A DNA stretch of 5,602 bases, from assembly GCA_020426065.1 (NCBI GenBank), contig JAGQQT010000292.1, positions 1 through 5,602 on the forward strand, read 5' to 3'. This document shows, piece by piece, positions 1 to 5,602 of this stretch. The translations under genes and the position numbers were made by a program. The notes beneath the pieces are model-generated. The model worked only from the letters and a program-made list of their open reading frames with translations. It was not told the origin of the DNA and made no database searches. Positions within the stretch are counted from its first letter, which is position 1, and every line of letters begins with the position of its first letter. The DNA is from Planctomycetaceae bacterium (lineage in GTDB: Bacteria > Planctomycetota > Planctomycetia > Planctomycetales > Planctomycetaceae).

Positions 1-407
1 GGCTGTTGGCGATCGACATTTCCGGTCAGGCACTGAAATGCGTAATGCGAACCAGTTGCACCCACAATGGAACGCAGGAAAGCGAATTTGTCTGCCATCT
101 GTGCGATGCGGGGAAACATTTCTCCGATCTGAATTCCAGGCACATTGGTGTCGATGGCCGAGAACTCTCCCCGGATTTCTGCAGGGGCATCCGTTTTGAT
201 GTCCCACATGTCCTGATGGGGTGGTCCACCCGGAAGGAAGACCATGATGATCCCCTTCTTGTTGCTGGACATGCCGGCAGCCTGCTCGGCCTGCAGCACC
301 TGGGGCAACGACATGCCTCCCAGGGCCAGTCCACCAATCTGGAGCATCGAACGACGGCTGATGCCATCACATAATCGGTAACGGGAGGAACCAAACAGAT
401 TCAACAT
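1..407 (-). CDS. DUF1501 family protein, Tat-exported, N-terminal part (3' end outside window)
   Basis: This partial gene encodes the first 135 residues of a DUF1501 protein; the frame is still open at base 1. The family is abundant in planctomycetes, is usually about 400-480 residues, and has no established function; it is thought to be distantly related to the alkaline phosphatase/sulfatase fold. Seen here: a twin-arginine signal at residues 17-31 (S-R-R-S-M-L followed by a Gly/Leu-rich stretch), with likely cleavage near residues 40-44, then the family block from residue 50 ([20 protein letters not shown]) and further conserved pieces ([19 protein letters not shown], and FAFLRS near residue 108). 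The ATG at 407 is chosen because AGGAG lies at 414-418, six bases upstream, and because it puts the Tat motif close to the N-terminus. Export across the cytoplasmic membrane in a folded state is inferred from the signal. In planctomycetes DUF1501 genes commonly follow a DUF1549/DUF1553 (cytochrome-like) gene; here the gene has about 400 noncoding bases upstream and its own candidate promoter. Confidence 0.93.
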   Translation of the reverse strand, partial: MLNLFGSSRYRLCDGISRRSMLQIGGLALGGMSLPQVLQAEQAAGMSSNKKGIIMVFLPGGPPHQDMWDIKTDAPAEIRGEFSAIDTNVPGIQIGEMFPRIAQMADKFAFLRSIVGATGSHYAFQCLTGNVDRQQ

Positions 408-488
408 CGACGACTCCTGAGGTGAGAACAGGGGGGCGATGCACAGGCAGGACGATGATACCGTACGGCAGGTGCTGTGGGTCTTCTT

Positions 489-520
489 TGTGCCTGAAAC
501 AGCGTCCTGATTCAGGCACA
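489..520 (-). promoter_or_regulatory. Stem-loop in the probable 5' leader of the DUF1501 gene
   Basis: A perfect 10-base inverted repeat (TGTGCCTGAA at 489-498, TTCAGGCACA at 511-520) is extended inward, after one A-A mismatch, by three further pairs (500-502 with 507-509), leaving a four-base loop. It lies between the candidate promoter at 549-576 and the start codon at 407, so it would be in the mRNA leader. Neither side is followed by a T-run, so it does not look like an intrinsic terminator. It could be an RNA stability or translation-control element, or a protein-binding palindrome in DNA; the sequence alone does not decide. Confidence 0.5.
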
Positions 521-548
521 TCCTTCACAACATATTGATTGATATTGA

Positions 549-576
549 AGTATAATCGACCCGCAGCCCCGGTCAA
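549..576 (-). promoter_or_regulatory. Candidate sigma70-type promoter for the DUF1501 gene
   Basis: Read on the minus strand, TTGACC (576-571) and TATACT (554-549) are separated by 16 bases, close to the consensus TTGACA-17-TATAAT. Transcription would start around 541-543 and give a leader of about 135 bases containing the stem-loop at 489-520. No other gene lies between this site and the DUF1501 start codon. Assignment rests on motif match and position only. Confidence 0.5.
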
Positions 577-756
577 TTGGAAAAGAACATTTCCTCATGC
601 ACAAAAACACAGGCACTCACTTGTCGAATCTGAACTGAAGCGTCTGATCCTCCACTCCTGTGTTCAGGCTGTAAGGATGGTGCGGATTATCGGAATTTTG
701 TCTGTTTTCATGAATAGGTTGAGGGTTTGGATGTTTGGTCTGCCGGGAGTATCCCA

Positions 757-796
757 ATAAAAAACACCCGGCTCCTACTGGTCAGGAACCGGGTGT
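757..796 (-). terminator. Rho-independent terminator of the DUF1559 gene
   Basis: Two arms, ACACCCGG (764-771) and CCGGGTGT (789-796), pair perfectly over eight GC-rich positions. After a C-A mismatch four more pairs follow (TCCT 773-776 with AGGA 784-787), closing a seven-base loop. On the minus strand the stem is followed by a T-rich tail (complement of the A-run at 758-764). It begins about 28 bases past the DUF1559 stop codon. The plus-strand side lacks a T-run, so it should act only on minus-strand transcription. Confidence 0.9.
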
Positions 797-824
797 CGAG
801 TTGGAATCAATTCAACGCGTAAGC

Positions 825-1730
825 TTAGAACTCACCAATGACCTGATTGTCAGCCATCGAACCAAGATTACGCCAGATTGTGGCGTCTACGTTTTCACTG
901 ATGAAGCGAACACCACCATCACCCAGTGTGAACTGGGCTCCACCCTGGTGGAAACTGGAGGAAGCGAACCAGCGCCAAATGGAATTGATCGGTCTTGATG
1001 TTCCTGTGATGTGAGCGAATTTCATTCCGCGACCATCCTGGATGTCCTGAATACGATCTGTCAGGTTCACAGGCTGATATCCACGAGCTTCAGCTACCAT
1101 GATCGTGTTGGACAGTCCATCGGTCACATCTCGGAACTGGGTGCTGGAATCGTGGAAGAACATCCCTCTTGAGCTGCGCTCGCTGCTGTTTGCAGCCCAG
1201 TCCATCGATTCAAAGCTCCAGGTACCTCTACCGGTACTTTCAATGCTGGCCGCCATTGCATAGTAGTGGACAATGTGTGAACTAGCCACGATCGTTCCTG
1301 CACCCACAGGATTGCTGGGGCAAAGGTAAGAATCGTAAGGTCGGGTGAAAGCAGCTGTGTTGTTGGCATTCCCGTTCCAGGCGATGTTGAAATCGATCTG
1401 GTCGTACTGAGCGGCCTCTTCAACAAATGGCAGAATCAGTGTGAGCCAGTTTCCAGCACGACCACCCCAGGTGCAACCGCTGGCTGGGCAGTTGGAAATG
1501 TGAGATTGTGGATGAACTTCCAACGGTGGAAGGGTGTTGTACGTATCATGGTAGTTGTGCAGTGCCAGCCCCAGCTGTTTCATGTTATTTTTGCAGGAGC
1601 TGCGTCGAGCGGCTTCGCGGGCCTGCTGAACTGCGGGCAGCAGGAGGGCCACTAGAATGGCAATGATTGCGATGACAACGAGCAGCTCAATCAGAGTAAA
1701 GCCGCGTCGCACGGGAGACAGTTTTTGCAT
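825..1730 (-). CDS. DUF1559 domain-containing protein with type II/IV prepilin-like N-terminus
   Basis: The 301-residue product has the typical length and plan of planctomycete DUF1559 proteins. Residues 7-15 carry a prepilin peptidase motif (VRRG|FTLIE, cleavage after Gly10, Glu at +5), followed by a hydrophobic helix (about 16-32) and the hallmark [11 protein letters not shown] at 33-43. A conserved [16 protein letters not shown] block follows, and the C-terminus has the family's terminal motif ([17 protein letters not shown], about 260-276), where His261 and the DGG are the usual conserved positions. Such pseudopilins should be processed by PilD and held in or assembled at the cytoplasmic membrane; the role of the family is unknown and genomes carry many copies. 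The ATG at 1730 has AAGGA (1738-1742) seven bases upstream. The lipoprotein gene ends 73 bases upstream with no strong terminator between, so the two are probably cotranscribed. A clear terminator follows. Confidence 0.95.
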   Translation of the reverse strand: MQKLSPVRRGFTLIELLVVIAIIAILVALLLPAVQQAREAARRSSCKNNMKQLGLALHNYHDTYNTLPPLEVHPQSHISNCPASGCTWGGRAGNWLTLILPFVEEAAQYDQIDFNIAWNGNANNTAAFTRPYDSYLCPSNPVGAGTIVASSHIVHYYAMAASIESTGRGTWSFESMDWAANSSERSSRGMFFHDSSTQFRDVTDGLSNTIMVAEARGYQPVNLTDRIQDIQDGRGMKFAHITGTSRPINSIWRWFASSSFHQGGAQFTLGDGGVRFISENVDATIWRNLGSMADNQVIGEF

Positions 1731-1803
1731 GGCATGGTCCTTAAAAAATACAACGATGCGAAACAGTTAAGAATTAGGGGTGAGTCGGATCCAGGGGATC
1801 TGG

Positions 1804-2244
1804 TTACTTCCCGGGAACTTCCAGTGTCAGATTGTTCTCGCCCTCTTTCACATCTGCTGTCAAATCGGATTCACGAGCGTCTGAATATTTTGTGGGGACA
1901 TTACAGGGTGGGGCTGCTTCACCTCCGCTTCCGCTATCGGAGGACACGGCTCCCTGGCAAATCACAGTCACTTTGTGTGACCCAATTACGGCCCCATTCG
2001 CTCCACCGGGACCTGTCAGGGTAAATTTTCCACTGGTGTCAGTTGTCCCATAAGATGCGGGGCCTGTTGTTCCCTTGGCGTTATCCGGATAAAAGGTAAT
2101 TTCCGCATTGGCGACTGGGTTTCCTCCCATTGTGACAGTTCCTGTAACAGGAGCCATAGGAGGGGCATCAGTTCCACCGCCACCGCATCCTGCGAGAATC
2201 AGGGAAACCAACAGTGCAGAAGAATAAGACAAGCGTGCTTTCAT
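1804..2244 (-). CDS. Small lipoprotein with carboxypeptidase-regulatory-like (beta-sandwich) domain
   Basis: A 146-residue lipoprotein. The N-terminus is a lipoprotein signal with lipobox L-A-G-C (Cys20), followed by a glycine-rich tether (CGGGG). Residues about 33-94 read as a transthyretin/carboxypeptidase-regulatory-like fold: VTGTVTMGGNPVANAEITFY, then YGTTDTSGKFTL, then IGSHKVTV. The end (PTKYSDARESDLTADVKEGEN) matches the tail common to planctomycete lipoproteins of this type. Cys96 and Cys114 flank a Ser/Gly-rich loop and could form a disulfide. Function is unknown; it should be anchored to a membrane facing the periplasm. The start is placed at ATG 2244; an in-frame TTG at 2256 would add four residues (MADT), but ATG gives a standard signal (MKAR then a hydrophobic stretch). 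No strong Shine-Dalgarno is visible at either. It precedes the DUF1559 gene by 73 bases, a frequent partnership in these bacteria. Confidence 0.88.
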   Translation of the reverse strand: MKARLSYSSALLVSLILAGCGGGGTDAPPMAPVTGTVTMGGNPVANAEITFYPDNAKGTTGPASYGTTDTSGKFTLTGPGGANGAVIGSHKVTVICQGAVSSDSGSGGEAAPPCNVPTKYSDARESDLTADVKEGENNLTLEVPGK

Positions 2245-2332
2245 TGTGTCTGCCAAAACGAGTAATCTACGGGTAAATACTTATTCATATCACACCTTAA
2301 TCCGCTGAACCATTCTTCGCAACAGATTCTGG
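2245..2332. promoter_or_regulatory. Divergent intergenic region between the lipoprotein and TPR genes
   Basis: These 88 bases separate start codons on opposite strands and must hold promoters for both units unless transcription comes from further away. On the minus strand, TGATATGAA (complement of 2284-2292) resembles an extended -10 element (TGn followed by TATGAA) about 40 bases from the lipoprotein start, but no good -35 is paired with it. On the plus strand no convincing -35/-10 pair was found. The promoter assignment is weak. Confidence 0.3.
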
Positions 2333-3544
2333 ATGATCATGCCCGAAAAAAACACTGAAACTGCCCGTATGTCTAGTTCAGGCAGAGGGTTGCGACTGGC
2401 TGTCGCAGTGTTGATCCTGATAGTTGCGCTCCTGTTCCTCTCCGCTCGAATCGGGATTTCTTATTCTTCCTCACTTCTGGAGAGTCGCCAGCATCAGCAG
2501 GCCCGAGGCTGGCTCGATTCGGTAGCCTGTTTCTGGCCCAAATCAGCTCGCTGGCACTATCTTTCGGCACGCACCCACCGCCGTATGCGCGAATTTGATC
2601 AGTTTGAAGCAGATCTCAGGATCGCACAGAAGAAAGGCTGGGATCGGGAAGCCATTCAATGGGAGCGACTGGTTGCCCAGGCACAACAGGGGCGTTTTCG
2701 GGAGCTGACTGGCCGCTGGGACGAGATGTTTCAACGTGCCGGGTCCGATGGGCCGGAAATCGGGCAGGCATTTGTGACTCAGGCATTGGGAACATTTCAG
2801 ATGGCCGATGCTGCTCGCGGACTGCAGGCCTGGAAGCGGGATTTCCCTGATGATCCAACCGCTTACCTGTTTGCTGGCCAGATTGAAGAAGCGTATCTGA
2901 ACTGGGCCCAGGCCGAGGAGGAGTATCGGACCGGACTTGAATATAACCCGGGCCATCCGGAGCTTTCATTAGGGCTGGCTCGCTGCCTGATTCGGTTGCG
3001 GGAATTGAATGAAGCCATTGAATTGCTGGAGGAAATTCATACTGATGCACCAGCGTCGGAGTACTATGAACTGCTGGCTCAAGCCTGTTTTGATCAAGGA
3101 GATTTTGATCGTGCGGAGGAGTTGTGCGCAAGAGGTCTATCCAAATATCCGTCCAGCCTGATGCTCCGAAAATTGCGAGTCTCTCTTTTGCTGGAAAAAA
3201 GCGAGTTGGACCAGTCACTGGTGCTACTCTCAGTTTTGGCGGCTGAATTTCCAGCTGATGTCGAGATACGCTATCAGCTGGGCCGGACGCTGCAGCGACT
3301 TGGCAGGAAAGAGGAGGCACAGCCTCATCTGGAATTTGCAGAGGCCGGTTCCGAACAGATGGGTCGATTAAATCATCTGCATGACGAACTGACGAAGGAC
3401 CCGGATAATCCGGATCTGTTATTCGAGGTTGCCATGATCTACTACAATTACAAATCACGCCAGGAAGGTATTGTCTGGCTGAAAAATCTGCTGCAAAGAT
3501 TTCCCCACTACCAACCGGCACTTGAGGTGCTGCATGGCCAGTAA
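2333..3544 (+). CDS. Membrane-anchored tetratricopeptide repeat protein
   Basis: This 403-residue protein has a basic, short cytoplasmic N-terminus and one hydrophobic segment (about residues 22-38), with no obvious cleavage site and no lipobox, so it is probably anchored with its C-terminal part outside the cytoplasm. A TPR-like helical stretch at about 57-110 (SARWHYLSARTHRRM) is followed by a longer solenoid from about 177 to 400 with clear TPR signatures: YLNWAQAEEEYRTGLEYNP, LNEAIELLEEI, FDQGDFDRAEELCARGLSKYP, LGRTLQRLGRKEEAQPHLEFA and the last repeat ending LQRFPHYQPALEVL. TPR arrays bind proteins; no enzymatic motif is visible. The start is uncertain among ATG codons at 2333, 2339 and 2369; none has a good Shine-Dalgarno, and all keep the membrane segment. 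The stop codon lies inside the next gene, an 11-base overlap that implies cotranscription and probable translational coupling with the propeller lipoprotein. Confidence 0.88.
   Translation: MIMPEKNTETARMSSSGRGLRLAVAVLILIVALLFLSARIGISYSSSLLESRQHQQARGWLDSVACFWPKSARWHYLSARTHRRMREFDQFEADLRIAQKKGWDREAIQWERLVAQAQQGRFRELTGRWDEMFQRAGSDGPEIGQAFVTQALGTFQMADAARGLQAWKRDFPDDPTAYLFAGQIEEAYLNWAQAEEEYRTGLEYNPGHPELSLGLARCLIRLRELNEAIELLEEIHTDAPASEYYELLAQACFDQGDFDRAEELCARGLSKYPSSLMLRKLRVSLLLEKSELDQSLVLLSVLAAEFPADVEIRYQLGRTLQRLGRKEEAQPHLEFAEAGSEQMGRLNHLHDELTKDPDNPDLLFEVAMIYYNYKSRQEGIVWLKNLLQRFPHYQPALEVLHGQ
3523..3529 (+). promoter_or_regulatory. Ribosome binding site that decides the propeller-lipoprotein start
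   Basis: TGAGGTG lies inside the final codons of the TPR gene, with GAGGT five bases before ATG 3534. This favours ATG 3534 over the in-frame TTG at 3522, which would add four residues (MRCC) before the signal peptide and would overlap this site. Its placement inside the upstream gene supports translational coupling. Confidence 0.7.
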
Positions 3545-5285
3545 GTCCGCCTTGGGTTCAATCCTGTTTTTGCTGTTGATGAGCTTTCTGGCCATTGGCT
3601 GTGATCGCGCTGACGAACATTCCTCCGTTCCTGCGCCACCCGGTGATGTGCAGTCCGATCCGTCATCGGAGCCCATGAAGAAACCATCCGTAACGTTCAC
3701 TGAACTTTCGGCTGAGGTCGGGCTGGAGTTGACGATCACGAATGGTGCCGAGCATGGGCATCATTCAATCCTGCAGACCCTGGGAAGTGGAGTGGCTGTT
3801 TGCGATTATGATCTGGACGGACGGGAAGACCTGCTGTTTTCAAGAGGTGGCACATATTCCCCGGAACCTCAGCCTGCAGGGACGGGGCTGGCCTGCTTTC
3901 GTCAACTGGCAGCCTGGGAGTTTGCTGAAACAACCCGGGCCTGTGGGCTGCAGAAGCCACTGTTCTACTCGCATGGGTTGTTTGCCGCAGACTACAACAA
4001 TGATGGCTTTACCGATTTCCTGCTGACCGGTTACGGGAATGTGGCCCTGTATGAAAACAATGGGGATGGAACTTTCACTGAAGCCACAGCAACTTCGCAA
4101 ATCGTCAACAATCAATGGTCCACTGCAGCGGCCTGGGCTGATTTCAATCACGATGGCCACCTCGACCTCTACATTGTCAACTATGTGAACTGGTCCTTTG
4201 CCAACAATCCCGTTTGTATTCGCGGTGGCCAGGCCGACGTTTGCCCCCCCGCTCAATTCGAGCCGCTGGATGATCAACTGTGGTTGTCCCGAGGTGATGG
4301 GACATTTGAGTGCCAGACCAGCCAGACTCCACTCACTCCGGGGGGGAAGGGATTGGGGGTGCTGGCTGCTGACTTCGATACGGATGGAGATATCGACCTC
4401 TACGTCGCCAATGATACAGTGGCCAACTTCTTGTTTCTCAACGATGGGACTGGTCGTCTGGAGGAAGAAGGTTTTGCAAGTGGCACTGCAGTGGATCGGG
4501 AAGGTGTTGCAAACGGCAGCATGGGGATTGATACGGCAGACCTGAACGGAGACGGGCTGCCTGAAATCTGGGTGGCCAATTATGAAGACGAGCAGTTTGC
4601 CCTGTACGAGAATCTTGGTCACGGACTGTTTGAGCACAAAACCCGCCGCTGGGGGATTGCTGCCGTGGAGTCGGTCTTTGTGGGTTTCGGGACTCGCTTT
4701 CTGGATTTCGATCTCGACGGTGACCAGGATCTGGTGGTCACCAATGGGCACGTCATGGAGCAAATGGTCAATTCCTCAATCAACCAGATGCCCTTGCTGC
4801 TCGAAAATCAGGGGAACTCATTTGCGAATATCGCGGAGCAGGCTGGCAGTTATTTCTCTACGCCACACCTGGGACGCGGGCTGGCGACCTCCGATCTGGA
4901 TCAGGATGGAGATTCTGACCTTGTGATCACACACACCAATTCCCCGTCTGTCCTGCTCAGAAATGAACGTGAGAATCAGAATCAATGGATTCAGCTGGAA
5001 CTGGTAGGGACGGAGTCCAATCGAAATGCCATTGGCAGCAGGATCCGGATTGAAACACCGTCGGGCGTTACGTTTCATCAGATCACGAGTGGAGCCAGTT
5101 ATCTGTCGACCAGTTCCCGCACACTCGTCGTTGGTCTGGATGGTGAGCCCTGTCAGAGTATTCAGATCACGTTTCCGAAAGGAAAAACGATCGAGCTAGA
5201 GATGCCACAGGTCAACCGGAAATACCAGGTCACTGAGAGCGGAGAAATCTTCGTCCAGGGGCCTTCTGCACAGTCGAAAAAGTAA
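3534..5285 (+). CDS. CRTAC1-like lipoprotein: seven FG-GAP/VCBS motifs plus ASPIC/UnbV domain
   Basis: The 583-residue product starts with a lipoprotein signal (hydrophobic residues 7-22, lipobox A-I-G-C, Cys23), then a Pro/Ser-rich linker to about residue 47. The family entry VTFTELSAEVGL and GSGVAVCDYDLDG follow. Seven acidic calcium-loop motifs of the FG-GAP type (DxDxDGxxD) begin at residues 91, 153, 203, 280, 336, 391 and 454, spaced 50-77 apart, which fits a seven-bladed integrin-like beta-propeller. Between the third and fourth, Cys228 and Cys237 mark an insertion that is usual in CRTAC1-like bacterial proteins. The C-terminus (about 485-570) is an ASPIC/UnbV domain: LVGTESNRNAIGSRIRI, GASYLSTSSRTLVVGL and FPKGK. 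Such proteins are extracytoplasmic and probably bind calcium and proteins or glycans; no catalytic role is established. It overlaps the TPR gene by 11 bases, suggesting the two proteins work together at the envelope. No clear terminator was seen downstream. Confidence 0.93.
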   Translation: MASKSALGSILFLLLMSFLAIGCDRADEHSSVPAPPGDVQSDPSSEPMKKPSVTFTELSAEVGLELTITNGAEHGHHSILQTLGSGVAVCDYDLDGREDLLFSRGGTYSPEPQPAGTGLACFRQLAAWEFAETTRACGLQKPLFYSHGLFAADYNNDGFTDFLLTGYGNVALYENNGDGTFTEATATSQIVNNQWSTAAAWADFNHDGHLDLYIVNYVNWSFANNPVCIRGGQADVCPPAQFEPLDDQLWLSRGDGTFECQTSQTPLTPGGKGLGVLAADFDTDGDIDLYVANDTVANFLFLNDGTGRLEEEGFASGTAVDREGVANGSMGIDTADLNGDGLPEIWVANYEDEQFALYENLGHGLFEHKTRRWGIAAVESVFVGFGTRFLDFDLDGDQDLVVTNGHVMEQMVNSSINQMPLLLENQGNSFANIAEQAGSYFSTPHLGRGLATSDLDQDGDSDLVITHTNSPSVLLRNERENQNQWIQLELVGTESNRNAIGSRIRIETPSGVTFHQITSGASYLSTSSRTLVVGLDGEPCQSIQITFPKGKTIELEMPQVNRKYQVTESGEIFVQGPSAQSKK

Positions 5286-5463
5286 GCTGGCTGCTTTGCT
5301 GGCAGGGTGTTTTGCTTCGGCCCGCCATGAAGTGCTTTGAGCCACCGGTCTGCCTTTTCCCAGGTATTCGGGTGGTCTCTCCCGTTTCGCTGGATTCCAT
5401 TCTATTCAGAGGTGTTCAGGATTTTCCGCTTCTGGGCTCTTTCAATTTTGTGATGATTTTCTC
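5286..5463. other. Noncoding stretch between the propeller gene and the GntR promoter
   Basis: No open frame with a ribosome binding site, no tRNA-like fold and no GC-rich hairpin followed by a T-run was found. A short CCACC (5342-5346) / GGTGG (5371-5375) pairing exists but has a long loop and no T-tail. How the TPR/propeller transcript ends is therefore not visible. Confidence 0.5.
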
Positions 5464-5492
5464 TTGACGCCACTTAGCTGTTCTAATATAAC
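5464..5492 (+). promoter_or_regulatory. Strong sigma70-type promoter of the GntR gene
   Basis: TTGACG (5464-5469) and TATAAC (5487-5492) are separated by exactly 17 bases and each differs from consensus at one position. Transcription should begin near 5499, leaving a leader of only about 14 bases with a GGAGGGG ribosome binding site at 5503-5509. This is the best promoter match in the window. Confidence 0.8.
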
Positions 5493-5500
5493 TAGTACAG
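5478..5500 (+). promoter_or_regulatory. Inverted repeat over the -10 box, probable GntR autoregulatory operator
   Basis: Half-sites CTGTTCTA (5478-5485) and TAGTACAG (5493-5500) match as inverted repeats at seven of eight positions, with a seven-base spacer that coincides almost exactly with the -10 hexamer. A dimeric repressor bound here would block RNA polymerase. GntR regulators, including the YtrA group, commonly bind inverted repeats in their own promoters; that this protein binds this site is inference. Confidence 0.6.
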
Positions 5501-5512
5501 TTGGAGGGGCGT

Positions 5513-5602
5513 ATGCATTATTCGATTGATTCAAACAGTTCTCAGCCGATCTATCGGCAGTTGACGCAGCAGATCCGGGAAGGAGTTGCTCCGGGCTTGC
5601 TT
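5513..5602 (+). CDS. GntR-family transcriptional regulator, probably YtrA-type, N-terminal 30 residues
   Basis: Only the first 30 codons are in the window; the frame runs off the right edge. The segment SSQPIYRQLTQQIREGVAPGLL is the first helix and turn of a GntR winged helix-turn-helix domain, in the form (PIYxQLxxQI, then a G-x-L turn) typical of the short YtrA subfamily and also of MocR proteins. The domain begins about ten residues from the start, as in YtrA proteins, which are usually about 120-130 residues and control ABC transporter genes that follow them; neither point can be checked here. The ATG has GGAGG (5503-5507) five bases upstream, next to a strong promoter with an inverted repeat over the -10 box, suggesting self-repression. 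It appears to start a separate transcription unit from the genes on its left. Confidence 0.88.
   Translation, partial: MHYSIDSNSSQPIYRQLTQQIREGVAPGLL

Larger units (their letters stand above)
408..824. other. Noncoding region between the DUF1501 gene and the DUF1559 terminator
   Basis: This 417-base gap holds, from left to right, the Shine-Dalgarno sequence of the DUF1501 gene (414-418), its probable leader with a stem-loop (489-520), a candidate promoter (549-576), and the intrinsic terminator of the DUF1559 gene (757-796). Between about 577 and 756 nothing convincing was found. Short open frames there lack ribosome binding sites and any recognisable protein character. No tRNA-like fold was seen. 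Confidence 0.7.

Noticed and set aside
408..521. In-frame upstream ATG at 521 that would extend the DUF1501 protein by 38 residues
   Set aside because: The extension has no family similarity, would bury the Tat signal far from the N-terminus, and would place the stem-loop in coding sequence, while ATG 407 has a well-spaced AGGAG.
606..664. Eight-base inverted repeat AACACAGG / CCTGTGTT
   Set aside because: The arms are 43 bases apart with nothing around them to suggest function; a match of this length is plausible by chance.
539..760. Plus-strand 73-codon open frame in the left intergenic region
   Set aside because: No ribosome binding site, no recognisable protein character, and it runs through the DUF1501 promoter and into the edge of the DUF1559 terminator.
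1787..1803. Small hairpin GATCC-CCT-GGATC between the lipoprotein and DUF1559 genes
   Set aside because: Only five pairs with a three-base loop and no T-tail on the minus strand; not strong enough to call a terminator or attenuator.
1808..1817. Ten-base palindrome TTCCCGGGAA at the end of the lipoprotein gene
   Set aside because: It lies in coding sequence (Val-Pro-Gly codons), has no T-run, and is short; probably chance.
2616..3521. Minus-strand open frame of 301 codons opposite the TPR gene
   Set aside because: Low-complexity Pro/Ser/Arg-rich translation without domain features; a shadow of the TPR coding frame.
3840..4763. Long minus-strand open frame (307 codons) opposite the propeller gene
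   Set aside because: It mirrors the Asp/Gly-rich codons of the FG-GAP repeats, has no ribosome binding site or recognisable domain, and the plus-strand frame is a clear family member.

Overview
The window looks like chromosomal DNA of a planctomycete. Three protein types that are strongly expanded in that phylum lie within 5.6 kb: a Tat-exported DUF1501 protein, a DUF1559 protein with a prepilin-type N-terminus, and a small lipoprotein of the kind often paired with DUF1559. A TPR protein followed by an FG-GAP/ASPIC-UnbV (CRTAC1-like) lipoprotein fits the same group. The moderate GC content would suit a Gimesia-like genome, but the genus is a guess.

Layout. On the minus strand, bases 1-407 hold the first 135 codons of a DUF1501 gene. 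It has its own candidate sigma70-type promoter (549-576) and a leader with a strong stem-loop (489-520). Still on the minus strand, a lipoprotein gene (2244 to 1804) and a DUF1559 gene (1730 to 825) form a probable two-gene unit ended by a clear intrinsic terminator (757-796). An 88-base divergent spacer (2245-2332) separates these from two plus-strand genes, a membrane-anchored TPR protein (2333-3544) and a seven-motif beta-propeller lipoprotein (3534-5285), whose reading frames overlap by 11 bases. After a 227-base gap a GntR-family regulator begins at 5513 and runs off the right edge. It is preceded by a near-consensus promoter with an inverted repeat laid across the -10 box.

How the genes fit together. 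Every complete gene, and the partial DUF1501 gene, encodes an exported or membrane-attached product, so most of the window concerns the cell envelope. The TPR protein and the propeller lipoprotein are the best candidates for physical partners, because of their overlap and because both are protein-interaction scaffolds. The lipoprotein and DUF1559 protein form a second likely pair. The GntR gene seems to belong to a separate unit continuing to the right, probably self-regulated. No mobile element, CRISPR array, tRNA or rRNA was seen. The window looks like ordinary planctomycete chromosome; the most checkable new points are the regulatory sites and the coupled TPR/propeller pair. I found no clear sign of an undescribed multi-gene system.
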